Below, piece after piece: positions 1-8,531 of a stretch of 64,000 nt of DNA. Position 1 is the first letter of the stretch. Each line of letters opens with the position of its first letter. The DNA is taken from positions 4,030,001 through 4,094,000 of the forward strand of contig NZ_LT605205.1 in the NCBI RefSeq assembly GCF_900095135.1, written 5' to 3'. The notes below the pieces were generated by a model. It saw nothing but the letters and a program-made list of their open reading frames with translations, had not been told where the DNA came from and made no database searches. The translations under genes were made by a program, and so were the position numbers. The stretch is from Proteiniphilum saccharofermentans (GTDB taxonomy: Bacteria; Bacteroidota; Bacteroidia; Bacteroidales; Dysgonomonadaceae).

Positions 1-683
1 TGCAGGTAAAATTCCATCGCAAAATCCTGTACCTTGGCCAATACCGGCTCTGCCACCACTCCGCCCTGCTCCTGGATGACCCGCCGGCACCAGTCCCGTT
101 GCTTATCGGTAATTCCCTCCAATATCCATATCAGCCCTTTACCGCTACCCGAAAGGGGCATTTTCAACACCTTATTTCCAGATAAGGATTCCAGCCAGAT
201 ATACAATTCCTCTGTGTCAGTAAAGAAATGAGACTCTCCACAAAAGCCTTCCCCTTCAGCTCGCAATTCTTGCAATATTTCCACGGCACACTGCCGGTTA
301 GAATATTTTCTTAAACACGCTAATTCTTCCGGTGACGGCAACAATCCTTGTGATACTCCCTCTGATATTAGTTTTCTTCTCAATGCAGGGTTCCACCCCC
401 AGGGAACAATCTTCAGGTGTGGGTATAATGCAATATCAGAAAATGAGACAAGCGACGCCTCTACAGGCAGGATCTTTTTTACAGCCTCCAGGAATGAGCG
501 GTTCAACTCTCCTCCAGCAACCACTTTCGTATCACAATTATTCTTTCCGGTAACATCCTCCCCCCCATACCAAATAGGTAAAACAGCCAATTCCTCCGCC
601 ATCCGGATTGCAGATGCAGGCGGAGTATAATTGGGCGTAAAATTGGCTAGGGCGAGATCATTCTCGGGATTAAAAAGATACAT
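1..683 (-). CDS. ATP-grasp-like conserved protein (3' end beyond window)
   Basis: An open minus-strand frame starts at the ATG at 683 (MYLFNPENDLALANFTPNY) and runs without a stop to the window edge, giving 227 codons. I recognise it as a Bacteroidota conserved hypothetical protein. The stretch KMPLSGSGKGLIW near residue 170 looks like the glycine-rich ATP-binding loop of ATP-grasp enzymes, followed by an E-x-V-x-x-K-V-Q-D-F-A segment. The ATP-grasp assignment is inference from that motif. The C-terminal half, where the metal-binding residues would lie, is not visible. It sits 67 bp downstream of buk on the same strand and could be co-transcribed with it. No substrate can be proposed. Confidence 0.6.
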   Translation of the reverse strand, partial: MYLFNPENDLALANFTPNYTPPASAIRMAEELAVLPIWYGGEDVTGKNNCDTKVVAGGELNRSFLEAVKKILPVEASLVSFSDIALYPHLKIVPWGWNPALRRKLISEGVSQGLLPSPEELACLRKYSNRQCAVEILQELRAEGEGFCGESHFFTDTEELYIWLESLSGNKVLKMPLSGSGKGLIWILEGITDKQRDWCRRVIQEQGGVVAEPVLAKVQDFAMEFYL

Positions 684-750
684 CGACTAAAATATTTGTT
701 CAGTTCCGGATGAGAGGGTTCTGTATAAAAACCTACTGGTATATACAAAC

Positions 751-1830
751 CTATTGGTATTCTTTTATTTCAATGTCCCCGTTAAGTGCAAGAAGAGCGT
801 TCTCGGCCAGGGCACCCATCTCATCCTGCCCCGGATAAACATGTACAGGCGCTATCCGATAAACCCGCTCAATGACAAGATTACAGAACCATTTACTGTT
901 GGCAATTCCCCCGGTGATCAGGATCGCATCGACTTCACCTTTCAATACGGTGGACATAGCTCCGATCTCTTTCGCCACCTGGTAGGCCATCGCTTCCAGT
1001 ACCTCTTTACATTTTTCATCGCCATCTTTCGCTTCCCGTTCAGCCAAATAGGCATCATTTGTTCCCAGGTATGCCATCATCCCACCTTTACCGACGATCA
1101 TCGAGTACATCTCTTCGTAACTGTATTGACCACTAAATGCAGCTTTCAATAGAGTTCCTACAGGCAGTGAACCCGAGCGTTCGGGAGAAAAAGGCCCATC
1201 ACCATCCAGTCCCTGATTTACATCCACAACTCTTCCTTTGCGATGCGCACCGACCGTAATACCTCCTCCCAAATGGGCTACGATCAGGTTCATGTCCTCA
1301 TATTTTTTCATGATGGAGTTGGCGTGCGAGCGAGCTATCGCTTTCTGATTGAGTGCATGGAAAATAGAATTCCTCTCAAAGTCGGGATGTCCCGAATACC
1401 TGGCGAGCGGATCAAGTTCATCCACTACCACGGGATCGGCAATAAAAGCCTCGGCAGAGGGGAGTAACTTTGCAATGTCTGCAGCGATCAATCCTCCAAG
1501 GTTGCTGGCGTGTTCACCGCGTTTACATTCCAGCAGATCTTTTTTCATTACATCGTTTACCCGGTAAACGCCCGAACCGATTGGCTTCACCAATCCTCCG
1601 CGGCCAATCACCGCGTCAATGGTCTCCAGCGGTATATCGGCATTCTTTAGTTCTTCATAAATCACCTCTTTACGGTGTTCGAATTGGTCTGTGATCCGTT
1701 TGAATTTGCCCAACACTTCCTGAGAATGTTTGATGGTCTTCAGAAAAATCACCTTTTCCTGTTGAAAGATAGCGATCTTTGTAGAAGTGGAACCGGGGTT
1801 AATCACTAAAATACGCGTATTTACTCCCAT
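751..1830 (-). CDS. buk: butyrate kinase
   Basis: A 359-residue protein of the acetate/butyrate kinase (ASKHA) fold. The N-terminal phosphate loop ILVINPGSTSTKIAIF, the HLGGGITVGAHRKGRVVDV segment near residue 190 and the LITGGIAN motif near residue 305 are all present. It converts butyryl phosphate and ADP to butyrate and ATP, or the branched-chain equivalents, in the cytoplasm. The length is normal for Buk, whereas AckA is about 400 residues. It lies 21 bp downstream of ptb on the same strand, the classical ptb-buk arrangement, which supports a butyrate or isobutyrate/isovalerate energy-conserving route. Family members can use several short acyl groups, so the exact substrate is inferred. 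Confidence 0.93.
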   Translation of the reverse strand: MGVNTRILVINPGSTSTKIAIFQQEKVIFLKTIKHSQEVLGKFKRITDQFEHRKEVIYEELKNADIPLETIDAVIGRGGLVKPIGSGVYRVNDVMKKDLLECKRGEHASNLGGLIAADIAKLLPSAEAFIADPVVVDELDPLARYSGHPDFERNSIFHALNQKAIARSHANSIMKKYEDMNLIVAHLGGGITVGAHRKGRVVDVNQGLDGDGPFSPERSGSLPVGTLLKAAFSGQYSYEEMYSMIVGKGGMMAYLGTNDAYLAEREAKDGDEKCKEVLEAMAYQVAKEIGAMSTVLKGEVDAILITGGIANSKWFCNLVIERVYRIAPVHVYPGQDEMGALAENALLALNGDIEIKEYQ

Positions 1831-1851
1831 TTGAATATCTTATTTTATTGG

Positions 1852-2754
1852 TTAATCAATCAGTGTGGCTAAAGCGATAGAGAGCAGCTTGCTCCTTTCA
1901 TCATCGGATCGTGAAGTTAGCACGACAGGTACTGAAGCGCCCATCACCACGGCTGCTGAGGAAGCCCCACCCAGAAAGTTGAGCGCCTTGTAAAACATGT
2001 TTCCCGCTTCGATATCGGGCGCAAGGATTATATCGCAGTCGCCTGCTACCTCCCCGCTGATTCCTTTATGCCGTGCTGCATCCGCATTTACCGCGATATC
2101 AACGGCAAAAGGGCCATCGACAATACACCCTTTCAACAAACCTTTGTCGTTCATCTCTTTCAACTGAGCGGCATGTACCGTTGCTTCCATCTTTGGATTC
2201 ACAGTTTCCACTGCGGCAGCCACAGCCACCTTGGGGTTCCCGATACCAATCCCATGGCATGCTTTCACCGCATTATGGATGATCTGCACTTTTGCCTCCA
2301 GATCGGGAGCGATATTCATCGCCACATCCGTCACACAAAATATCTTATGGTAATAGGGCGATTCAAAGAAAGCCACATGGCTCAACAACTGATCGGTACG
2401 CAAACCCAGATCTTTGTCCAGTACTGCTTTCAAGAGGTCGCCGGTGTTCACAAAACCTTTCATGATAATATCAGCTTCTCCGCTCCTTACTTTCGCAACG
2501 GCGATCCGCGCAGAAATAGCACTACCCTCCCGATTATCGATCAATTCGATACCGTCCAGAGAAAAACCAATCGACTGTGCTATTTGCTCAATCTTCCCTT
2601 TATCTCCAACGAGCAGGGGTATGATAATCTCCTCCTTTATAGCATTCTGCAAAGCTTTCAAAACATGTTTATCTTCGGCAGCAGCCACAACGACCTTCCG
2701 CACAGGCCGCCGGGTTTTCGCTTTCCGGAGTAGTTCAGTCAAATCACGAATCAT
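1852..2754 (-). CDS. ptb: phosphate butyryltransferase
   Basis: A 300-residue PTA/PTB-family acyltransferase that exchanges CoA for phosphate on butyryl-CoA (or branched acyl-CoA), feeding Buk. Family features are the N-terminal VVVAAAEDKHVLKALQNA segment, the VGDKGKIEQ loop and the C-terminal LAPDIEAGNMFYKALNFLGG motif, where the product phosphate and CoA bind. At 300 residues it is the short PTB type rather than the longer Pta type. It is the first gene of a two-gene operon with buk. I see no convincing TAnnTTTG box in the AT-rich leader just upstream on this strand. Confidence 0.92.
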   Translation of the reverse strand: MIRDLTELLRKAKTRRPVRKVVVAAAEDKHVLKALQNAIKEEIIIPLLVGDKGKIEQIAQSIGFSLDGIELIDNREGSAISARIAVAKVRSGEADIIMKGFVNTGDLLKAVLDKDLGLRTDQLLSHVAFFESPYYHKIFCVTDVAMNIAPDLEAKVQIIHNAVKACHGIGIGNPKVAVAAAVETVNPKMEATVHAAQLKEMNDKGLLKGCIVDGPFAVDIAVNADAARHKGISGEVAGDCDIILAPDIEAGNMFYKALNFLGGASSAAVVMGASVPVVLTSRSDDERSKLLSIALATLID

Positions 2755-3142
2755 AGCAACTATTATTTTGCACTATTTTACTTGCAAATAAACAAAAAAT
2801 ATGGTAATATTCAGCTATATTCCGAATGATTTTTGACAAAAAGTAAATCCATTATCAAAAGACACGGCGATTAATTTGTGTCGTAGGAGCAACTGCATTA
2901 TTATATAATTTCTTACCTCAAACTCACATATTTATAAAATTAAATACATAACTTTGTCTTTATTTGATTGTCAATATACTTTTTGATATACACCATAAAC
3001 CATACGTTCATGTACAAGAATATCTTCATGTATAATCATCGTATAATTTCTATATATATTTTTATTTACATGTATAGAAAAATGCGGTTTTCTATATACG
3101 TCATCTTCAATATGTATAAAAACAGAAAAAATTTATATATAT
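2755..3142. other. AT-rich intergenic region with iterated ATGTATA motif
   Basis: There are 388 bases between ptb and the fic remnant, both transcribed leftward. The right half is extremely AT-rich and repeats an ATGTAYA-type word (near 3010, 3030, 3070 and 3112). An inverted repeat, TATAGAAAA at 3073-3081 and TTTTCTATA at 3088-3096, encloses a 6-nt loop and could fold in a transcript from either strand. A + strand TAACTTTG box lies at 2949-2956 without a clear -33 partner. A 79-codon + strand frame here is rich in I, Y, M and N, as random AT-rich DNA would be, and I do not call it a gene. Confidence 0.45.
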
Positions 3143-4260
3143 CTATTCATTCACCGATTCTATTTGCTCAACATCTTTATGCCTTAAATCGGCACTATTA
3201 TTCATGAGTAAATTAATTAATGGAATATTTAAATAATAGTTATACCTACCCGATTTTAATTTCTCTAATAGTTTAGCCTGAACAAGTTTATCCAGATAAG
3301 ATGTGGCTGTAAGACGTGTTACACCGACATCTGCCATTACGAACTCAATTTTCGTATAAGGATGGCTAAACAAGTTATTGAGTAGTTCGTGGCTATAGGA
3401 TTTCTTTAGCAATTCCCGTACTTTAAACTTATAATCCTGCATAAGTTTTGATATCCCTTTTACAAGTTGTATTGTCTGTCCTGCTGTTTCTTCAACTCCT
3501 TTCAGAATAAACAAAATCCAACTCTCCCAGTCATTTGTTTCCCTGACTGATTGTATCAACCTGTAATATTCGGATTTATTTGAAATAATATAACGGCTCA
3601 AATACAATATGGGTAAATCCAATAACCCATTTATGACAAGATAAAGAACATTGATTATACGGCCGGTTCTTCCGTTTCCATCATAAAAAGGGTGAATACT
3701 TTCAAACTGATGGTGAATAATAGCCATCTTAATAAGAGGGTCAAGTTGACTTACAGAAGTATCATTGATAAAATCCTGTAAGTTATCCATATAGTTTTCA
3801 ATCTCCCTCTTATCTTGTGGAGGGGTATACACCACATCTCCGGCTTGGTTTTTTAAAGTAGTACCTGGCACACTACGAAAACCGGCACTGTTTTTTTCCA
3901 GTTTCTGTTGAATATCTTTTATATTGTTATTAGTCAAAACCTTGTGGTTTCGTATAAGTTGAAAACCATATCGTAATGCTTCTGCATAATTCAAAACTTC
4001 TTTTGTGGTTGCAGAAACAGCCATTCCTCTCAAATCTAAATCAGCCTTATATAGATCATCGTGGGTGGTTACAATATTTTCAACGGCCGAACTGTCTTTA
4101 GCTTCTTGCAAAACCAAAGTATTGATGAGAATATTCTCATTAGGAATTGTCAGGGCAACACCTTTCAACTCCGCCAACTTTTTATTCGCTTCGTTTAATT
4201 GACGTAATACAGATTTTGTCTCAACATCTAATTCCAACGGCAGTTTAGGTATTTTATAGG
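3143..4260 (-). pseudogene. Fic family protein, 5' end severed by IS1182 insertion
   Basis: Fic-domain AMP/nucleotidyl transferase. The catalytic motif HPFYDGNGRTGR lies at residues 182-193 counted from the TTG at 4237. A class II inhibitory motif, S-x-x-x-E-N (SSAVEN, residues 49-54), lies upstream, and a winged-helix-like C-terminus follows. The frame stays open past the TTG to 4260 as TYKIPKLPLEL, the conserved Fic N-terminal segment, and then enters the IS1182 terminus. The missing start is found at 6150-6169 on the other side of the IS. Only the first few residues are detached, so initiation at the TTG could still give an almost complete protein, but the native start and promoter are gone. 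Confidence 0.85.
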
Positions 4261-6149
4261 TGAGTCCGCTCCGAAAAGTCGGAGTGATAATTTAGTTTAA
4301 AATTTTTTGTACAATAAATTTTATAAATCAGGTAAATTTCACCTGAAAAGTTCTTTGAAATATTTGTGTATATAGCTATTATTCACTACCTTAGTAGGGC
4401 TTAAAACTGTATAATATGTTCAAAAAATCGGACGAAAACCCTCAATTGGGCATTTTTTCATCACCGACGGAGTACTTCAGAGACTCTAAGAAGAAAGAAT
4501 ACCTAAAAAATGACTCCTGGCATAACCGGTTCCGAAACCATGTTGTAATGCGTGTGGATGAGTCTATTTTCAGACCACTTTATTCTAATGGAACGGGGGC
4601 TCCTAATGCCTCTATCCGTATTTTGGTCGGTATGATGATCCTCAAGGAAGGCCAGGGATGGAGCGACGCACAATTGTTTGAGAACTGCGCATACAATTTA
4701 CTTGTTCGCAGTGCTCTGGGTCTGATGTCGTTAGAGGACGCTGAGCCTGTTTCATCCACTTACTACCTTTTCCGTCGCCATCTGGTTGACTATGCAAGGG
4801 AACACGGCGAAGACCTGTTCAAAAAGTGCCAGGGGCAAATCACCCGTGACCAGCTATTGGAGTTTGAGGTGAGCGGCAAGCAGGTGCGCATGGACAGTAA
4901 ACTGGTCGGCAGCAATATCGCCTGGTACTCCCGTTACGAGTTGATTCATGAAACCCTGCGTCTGTTTATCAATGAAAGGGAGGAACATATCTTCAATAAG
5001 AGCCTGTCCAAAGAGATGTTTTCCCTTATCGAAAGCATACAGGGTGAAACGGGCAACAAGGTGGTGTACCGCAGTACAAAGGCCGAGGTTGATGCCAGGT
5101 TCGTTGAACTGGGCAAACTGATGTACCGTTTTATAGGGCTCTTCAAGAAGCATGACTATGGTCATTACCAGACCCTTAAAGCGGTTTTCGAACAACAATA
5201 CTCGGTTGGCAGGGACAAAACTGTCGTTCCTCTGGAAAAGGAGAAAGTCAGCGCCAAATCCATACAGTCACCCCATGACACCGACTGCCATTACCGTGAC
5301 AAAGACGGCAACAAGGTCAAAGGGTATTCGGTGAACGTCACCGAGACATGCGACCAACCGGGAGATGACAAAGATACGGCATTGAACCTGATAACCGATA
5401 CCGAGGTAACGGTGGCATCGGCTCCGGACAACGGCTTCCTTGAACAAGCCCTGGATCGGACACAGGAAATAATATCCGACAAAATAGAGAAAGTATATGC
5501 CGACGGGGCTTACCACAGTGCTGATAATCAGGAGTATTGCCAAAGCGATAAAAATGGCATCGAGCTGATACTCACAGGCATGCAAGGCCCCGCACCGAGA
5601 TATGACATCCGTTTGGACGAACAGAATGAAATCAATTTAATAGTAACCGACAACAAAACAGGAACAACAATACAGGCACAACGGGTAAAACTCCGCAAAG
5701 ACAAAACACAGAGGAAATGGAGGATCAAGACTGAAGAAGGAAAATACCGCTACTTCGATGAGGATAACCTCAGGGCTGCCGCTCTGAGGAAGAAATTGGA
5801 CGATATCCCGATAGATGAAAAAAATATCAGGAACAATGTCGAAGCAAGCATTTTCCAGTTAGGATACCATTACCCGAATGACAAGAGCCGTTACAGGTCA
5901 CTTGCCAAGCACAAACTATGGGCATACTCCCGCTCGTTGTGGATAAACTTCGTCAGGATAGTGAATTATATGACGCGAATAAGTCAAAGAGCGCTTTTTT
6001 GGCAAAAACTGCCACAATATATAATTAATTTATGTTTCAATATGTATATTATTGTAAGCATACTTTCAATTAATAAAAACAATCACATTTGTCCGGTTAA
6101 ACTTCATTTTTCAGCAATTTGAAAAAATGGGGTTTTCAGAGCAGACTCA
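4261..6149 (+). mobile_element. IS1182-family insertion sequence, copy 1, with intact TAGG duplication
   Basis: A 1,889-bp element bounded by imperfect terminal inverted repeats: TGAGTCCGCTCCGAAAAG at 4261-4278 and the inverse of TGAGTCTGCTCTGAAAAC at 6132-6149 (15 of 18 match). The left flank TAGG (4257-4260) is repeated immediately after the right end (6150-6153), so this copy has a perfect 4-bp target duplication and marks the original insertion event. It carries one transposase gene. The insertion lies inside the 5' end of fic. Confidence 0.9.
4416..6122 (+). CDS. IS1182-family DDE transposase, copy 1
   Basis: A 568-residue transposase. The N-terminal region (RNHVVMRVDESIFRPLYSNG, then GVGMMILKEGQGWSDAQLF-like text) is the conserved InsH/DUF772-type domain of this family. 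The catalytic domain shows acidic residues in RMDSKLVGSNIAW, in VYADGAYHSADNQEYC and in NNVEASIFQLGY, consistent with a DDE triad. The C-terminus contains the usual Y-R-x-L-x-K-H-K-L segment. The gene is intact and fills the element between its inverted repeats. It differs from copy 2 by Ser instead of Asn in the C-terminal IIVSILS segment. Confidence 0.92.
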   Translation: MFKKSDENPQLGIFSSPTEYFRDSKKKEYLKNDSWHNRFRNHVVMRVDESIFRPLYSNGTGAPNASIRILVGMMILKEGQGWSDAQLFENCAYNLLVRSALGLMSLEDAEPVSSTYYLFRRHLVDYAREHGEDLFKKCQGQITRDQLLEFEVSGKQVRMDSKLVGSNIAWYSRYELIHETLRLFINEREEHIFNKSLSKEMFSLIESIQGETGNKVVYRSTKAEVDARFVELGKLMYRFIGLFKKHDYGHYQTLKAVFEQQYSVGRDKTVVPLEKEKVSAKSIQSPHDTDCHYRDKDGNKVKGYSVNVTETCDQPGDDKDTALNLITDTEVTVASAPDNGFLEQALDRTQEIISDKIEKVYADGAYHSADNQEYCQSDKNGIELILTGMQGPAPRYDIRLDEQNEINLIVTDNKTGTTIQAQRVKLRKDKTQRKWRIKTEEGKYRYFDEDNLRAAALRKKLDDIPIDEKNIRNNVEASIFQLGYHYPNDKSRYRSLAKHKLWAYSRSLWINFVRIVNYMTRISQRALFWQKLPQYIINLCFNMYIIVSILSINKNNHICPVKLHFSAI

Positions 6150-6314
6150 TAGGTCATATTATTCATCATTTTTTGTTTATCTTATTCAAACTTTTTCCAA
6201 TTTCATTCCCAAATACTTAGAGAATATCACTCCTTCCATCATAAATTTCAGACTATAATATCATATTTCATACTCATTATCATCTATTTATCAGGAACAA
6301 ATATAAGGAAATAT
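6150..6314 (-). pseudogene. detached 5' end and leader of the fic gene
   Basis: Directly after the IS1182 right end, the minus strand reads ATG ATG AAT AAT ATG ACC TA from 6169 to 6150. If the IS and one TAGG are removed, this joins in frame to the fic remnant to give MMNNMTYKIPKLPLELD, a normal Fic N-terminus. The remaining bases up to 6314 are the old upstream region of fic, ending in AGGAAATAT (6306-6314), the target site of the neighbouring IS4 element. This fragment proves that the IS1182 insertion broke fic at this locus. Confidence 0.85.
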
Positions 6315-6425
6315 CACTATTAACCGACTAAATTCTAAATCCTTTAAATTCTATTTTTATTACGATGATACATAGTGTTTTGGAAAATGAAAATTCATTT
6401 TCCAAAAAGATACCCTCCCCATTCC

Positions 6426-6851
6426 TCAGAACAATGATAGCTGTGCGGCCGATGGGCTTTTGTTCCGACTCTTCATCCGTTTGGGATATGCACGCCTGCC
6501 TTCGGTCACAACCCAAGTCAAATCCAAATGGCTTATCAAATGCATTCGCAACAATGCGGCTATGGTTGAAAATGCCTTTTTGCTTTCAGATTTGGTTTGA
6601 ATCACCTGCAAAAGCAAAAAGGCGATCAATGTACACCAAACTTGTGTTTTTATACCGTTTTCCGTGTCGGAATAAAAATAGGTGAGTTGGAAGTTCTGTT
6701 TTAAACTTTTGAAGGTCGTCTCGATTAACCACCTGTTTTTATAAGCCAAGGCAACTTCCTCATCCGTTATTTCCCAATTATTGGTTATGAACTTGTATTT
6801 TCTGCCTTCCTCATCTTTATACCAGACTAAACGCAAGCATAAAGTTTTCAC
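6426..6851 (-). CDS. IS4-family transposase, C-terminal part (ORF B), copy 1
   Basis: A 141-codon frame carrying the third catalytic residue in YKNRWLIETTFKSLK, which fits the Y-(2)-R-(3)-E-(6)-K signature of IS4-family transposases. It opens at a GTG that overlaps the stop of ORF A (GTGA). Its coding frame extends further upstream and joins ORF A by a -1 shift at an A-run. Alone it lacks the two Asp residues and would not be catalytic. A fused ORF A-B product of about 436 residues is the expected transposase. Confidence 0.85.
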   Translation of the reverse strand: MKTLCLRLVWYKDEEGRKYKFITNNWEITDEEVALAYKNRWLIETTFKSLKQNFQLTYFYSDTENGIKTQVWCTLIAFLLLQVIQTKSESKKAFSTIAALLRMHLISHLDLTWVVTEGRRAYPKRMKSRNKSPSAAQLSLF

Positions 6852-7735
6852 CTGTTTGGATTTCTTCTTCTTTTTTTTCCCTCGACTTCGATTTCAACGG
6901 TTTCCTTATAGTTTATGTGGATATGCTCCGTTTTAAAAACGCCATATTCACCTTTCTCCAACTTCTTTTCAAACAGGACTTCCTGAACTTCATATTTTGC
7001 ATTGTCTTTTAGCCGGCAAACGTAATTTACACCCGTTTGGGTCCATTTGGCATATTGCAGGTAATAGTTGTACGCCTTGTCAAAGACTATCATGCTGCCC
7101 GGAGCCAAATTCAGATATTGCAAAAAGTTCTTGTCATGCATCTTTGCCTCGCTTATCTTCACAAATTGTGGCGTGTCGGCATGGATATCGGTCAGCATGT
7201 GGACTTTCAATCCGCCTTTCTTTTTCCCTTCGCCTTTAGGATTACGACCCACTCCTTTCATTATGTCCGAGAACAGGGTTATTGTACTTGAGTCAAATGC
7301 ATAAAATTCTTCAAAACTAATGCCTTCTTTGCGGCGTTTCCTTTTGCGGCTGACCGACAAAAATGGAGAAAAATGGGCTATCAATGCGAAATAGAACAGT
7401 CGGAACAATTCTTCGTCCCTATCACGTAACGCGTCTCCGGCCGTACTTTTGGCAGGTGAACTTTCCATCCCAAGATAATTCAGCTTACCCGCCAAAGCCC
7501 GCATTCCATCACAAACCTCCCCCATCGAGTCACAACGGGAAAATATGCCAAAGAGCATTACCATTAACTGCTCCCATGAAAAAAAGGTCTTATAATACCT
7601 GTCTGTTTTCATTCTTATCACCAACTCATCAAACTTCTCCTTGGGGATTATATTGATAATTTGTTTGAACACCGGCTGACCGACTAAATTCTTTTTGTTA
7701 ACTTTGTCCATGTCGATTTTATTTTTTTGCGACAA
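6848..7735 (-). CDS. IS4-family transposase, N-terminal part (ORF A), copy 1
   Basis: A 295-residue frame with the N-terminal DUF4372-like region (KKNLVGQPVFKQIINIIP, SWEQLMVMLFGIFSRC) and two catalytic-type Asp residues, in YAFDSSTITLFSD and SMIVFDKAYNYY. It ends shortly after a run of eight A residues with GKKRRRNPNR and a stop, while the -1 frame continues into the Glu-bearing domain of ORF B. The complete DDE triad needs a frameshift. It is identical to copy 2, so the shared frame interruption is not independent evidence of function. Confidence 0.85.
   Translation of the reverse strand: MSQKNKIDMDKVNKKNLVGQPVFKQIINIIPKEKFDELVIRMKTDRYYKTFFSWEQLMVMLFGIFSRCDSMGEVCDGMRALAGKLNYLGMESSPAKSTAGDALRDRDEELFRLFYFALIAHFSPFLSVSRKRKRRKEGISFEEFYAFDSSTITLFSDIMKGVGRNPKGEGKKKGGLKVHMLTDIHADTPQFVKISEAKMHDKNFLQYLNLAPGSMIVFDKAYNYYLQYAKWTQTGVNYVCRLKDNAKYEVQEVLFEKKLEKGEYGVFKTEHIHINYKETVEIEVEGKKRRRNPNR
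6871..6878 (-). promoter_or_regulatory. candidate -1 ribosomal frameshift site (A8 run) in IS4 transposase
   Basis: On the coding (minus) strand, GGG is followed by eight A and then G. In frame 0 the codons are GGA AAA AAA AGA. Two tRNAs on A-AAA-AAA can slip back one base and re-pair perfectly, giving KKKKSKQVKTLCLRL, which runs straight into the IS4 domain of ORF B. Slippery A-runs are a known frameshift device in several IS families. A plain indel mutation in the homopolymer is the alternative. Confidence 0.6.
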
Positions 7736-7898
7736 TAAAAATACGACATTCGGGTGAAACCGGAAAACGGGAGTAGCCCGATTCTTCTTTAATTATTTTA
7801 GTCGGTCAGTAGTGAAAAAATATCTAAACATTTGCCAGTAAAAAAAAAATGATGTTAATTTGTATTCTGCTGTTGGTTACGCCAAACATGGGAGATAA

Positions 7899-8492
7899 AT
7901 GGAATCAATTGATAATCAATGGAAGAAATTCCTGGAAGAGGGAGATAATCTCTCTTTCTCTCTTATCTATAAAAAACATATAGATGAGCTATTCTCTTAT
8001 GGAATCAGCTTGGGAATTCCGACTGAGATATGTAAAGATGCCCTGCAGGATACCTTTTACAAACTGTACATTACCAGAGAGAAGCTTCATCATGTAGAAA
8101 ATATCACCGCTTATATATTCAAGACTTTCAAAAATTGCCTCATAAATTTGAATAAAAAGGAGAGGCACAGGGAGAAAATTGTCTCTTTTCCAAACTCATT
8201 TTCCATTCAAGTCACAGTACTGGATGATATCATTAGCAATGAAAAAGCCGAATTGATTAAGAAAAAAGTGGAATCATTGTTAAGCAAGTTAACACCAAAT
8301 CAGCGTGAAGCTGTTTATCTGAAATATATGATCGGTTTGCAGCACAAGGAAATAGCAGAAGTTTTGAATATCAATGAGGAGTCTGCAAGAAAATTACTGT
8401 ACAGAGCCATGGAGAAACTACGCGAGTATGCTTCCCAAGATAATCACCCCGAGAGCTTATTCCTATTCACTCTACTCTATCTGATACGATAG
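7899..8492 (+). CDS. ECF-type RNA polymerase sigma-70 factor
   Basis: A 197-residue sigma factor with region 2 (ALQDTFYKLY, then HHVENITAYIFKTFKNCLIN) and region 4 (LTPNQREAVYLKYMIGLQHKEIAEVLNINEESARKLLYRAMEKLRE, a clear helix-turn-helix). It belongs to the Bacteroidota sigma-70 type paired with FecR anti-sigma factors that control SusCD loci. The next genes are exactly FecR, then an STN-domain SusC, then SusD. It probably directs transcription of the downstream island when a glycan signal is sensed. The IS4 right end lies 84 bp upstream, so its original promoter may be disrupted. Confidence 0.92.
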   Translation: MESIDNQWKKFLEEGDNLSFSLIYKKHIDELFSYGISLGIPTEICKDALQDTFYKLYITREKLHHVENITAYIFKTFKNCLINLNKKERHREKIVSFPNSFSIQVTVLDDIISNEKAELIKKKVESLLSKLTPNQREAVYLKYMIGLQHKEIAEVLNINEESARKLLYRAMEKLREYASQDNHPESLFLFTLLYLIR

Positions 8493-8531
8493 AAGCTTTT
8501 CAAATCTTCATTTTTGATACCTCTATATCTA

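Larger units (their letters stand above)
6315..7814 (-). mobile_element. IS4-family insertion sequence, copy 1
   Basis: A 1,500-bp element with terminal inverted repeats CACTATTAACCGACTAAA on the left and the inverse of CACTACTGACCGACTAAA on the right. The left flank is AGGAAATAT, but the right flank is AAAAAATAT (7815-7823), so the 9-bp duplication is not matched here, although it is perfect in copy 2. The right junction is therefore not the original one. Its right end lies 84 bp upstream of the ECF sigma factor gene. Confidence 0.88.
4261..7815. repeat. 3.55-kb compound IS block, left copy of a direct repeat
   Basis: The same sequence recurs at 29126-32680 in the same orientation and with equal length. 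It comprises IS1182 (1,889 bp), 165 bp of old fic leader, IS4 (1,500 bp) and one shared flanking A. I found two differences on reading: T at 4367 versus C at 29232, and G at 6058 versus A at 30923. The second changes Ser to Asn in the transposase. The repeat boundaries coincide exactly with the outer ends of the two different IS elements. Confidence 0.95.

Noticed and set aside
2068-2733. 221-codon + strand frame inside ptb
   Set aside because: It is antisense to the whole of ptb, with a Cys/His/Phe-rich shadow composition.
2968-3207. 79-codon + strand frame rich in Ile, Tyr and Met
   Set aside because: The composition matches random AT-rich DNA, it overlaps the fic 3' end, and no family is recognisable.
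4854-5198. 114-codon minus frame inside the IS1182 transposase (also 29719-30063)
   Set aside because: It is fully antisense to a conserved transposase gene and shows no recognisable domain.
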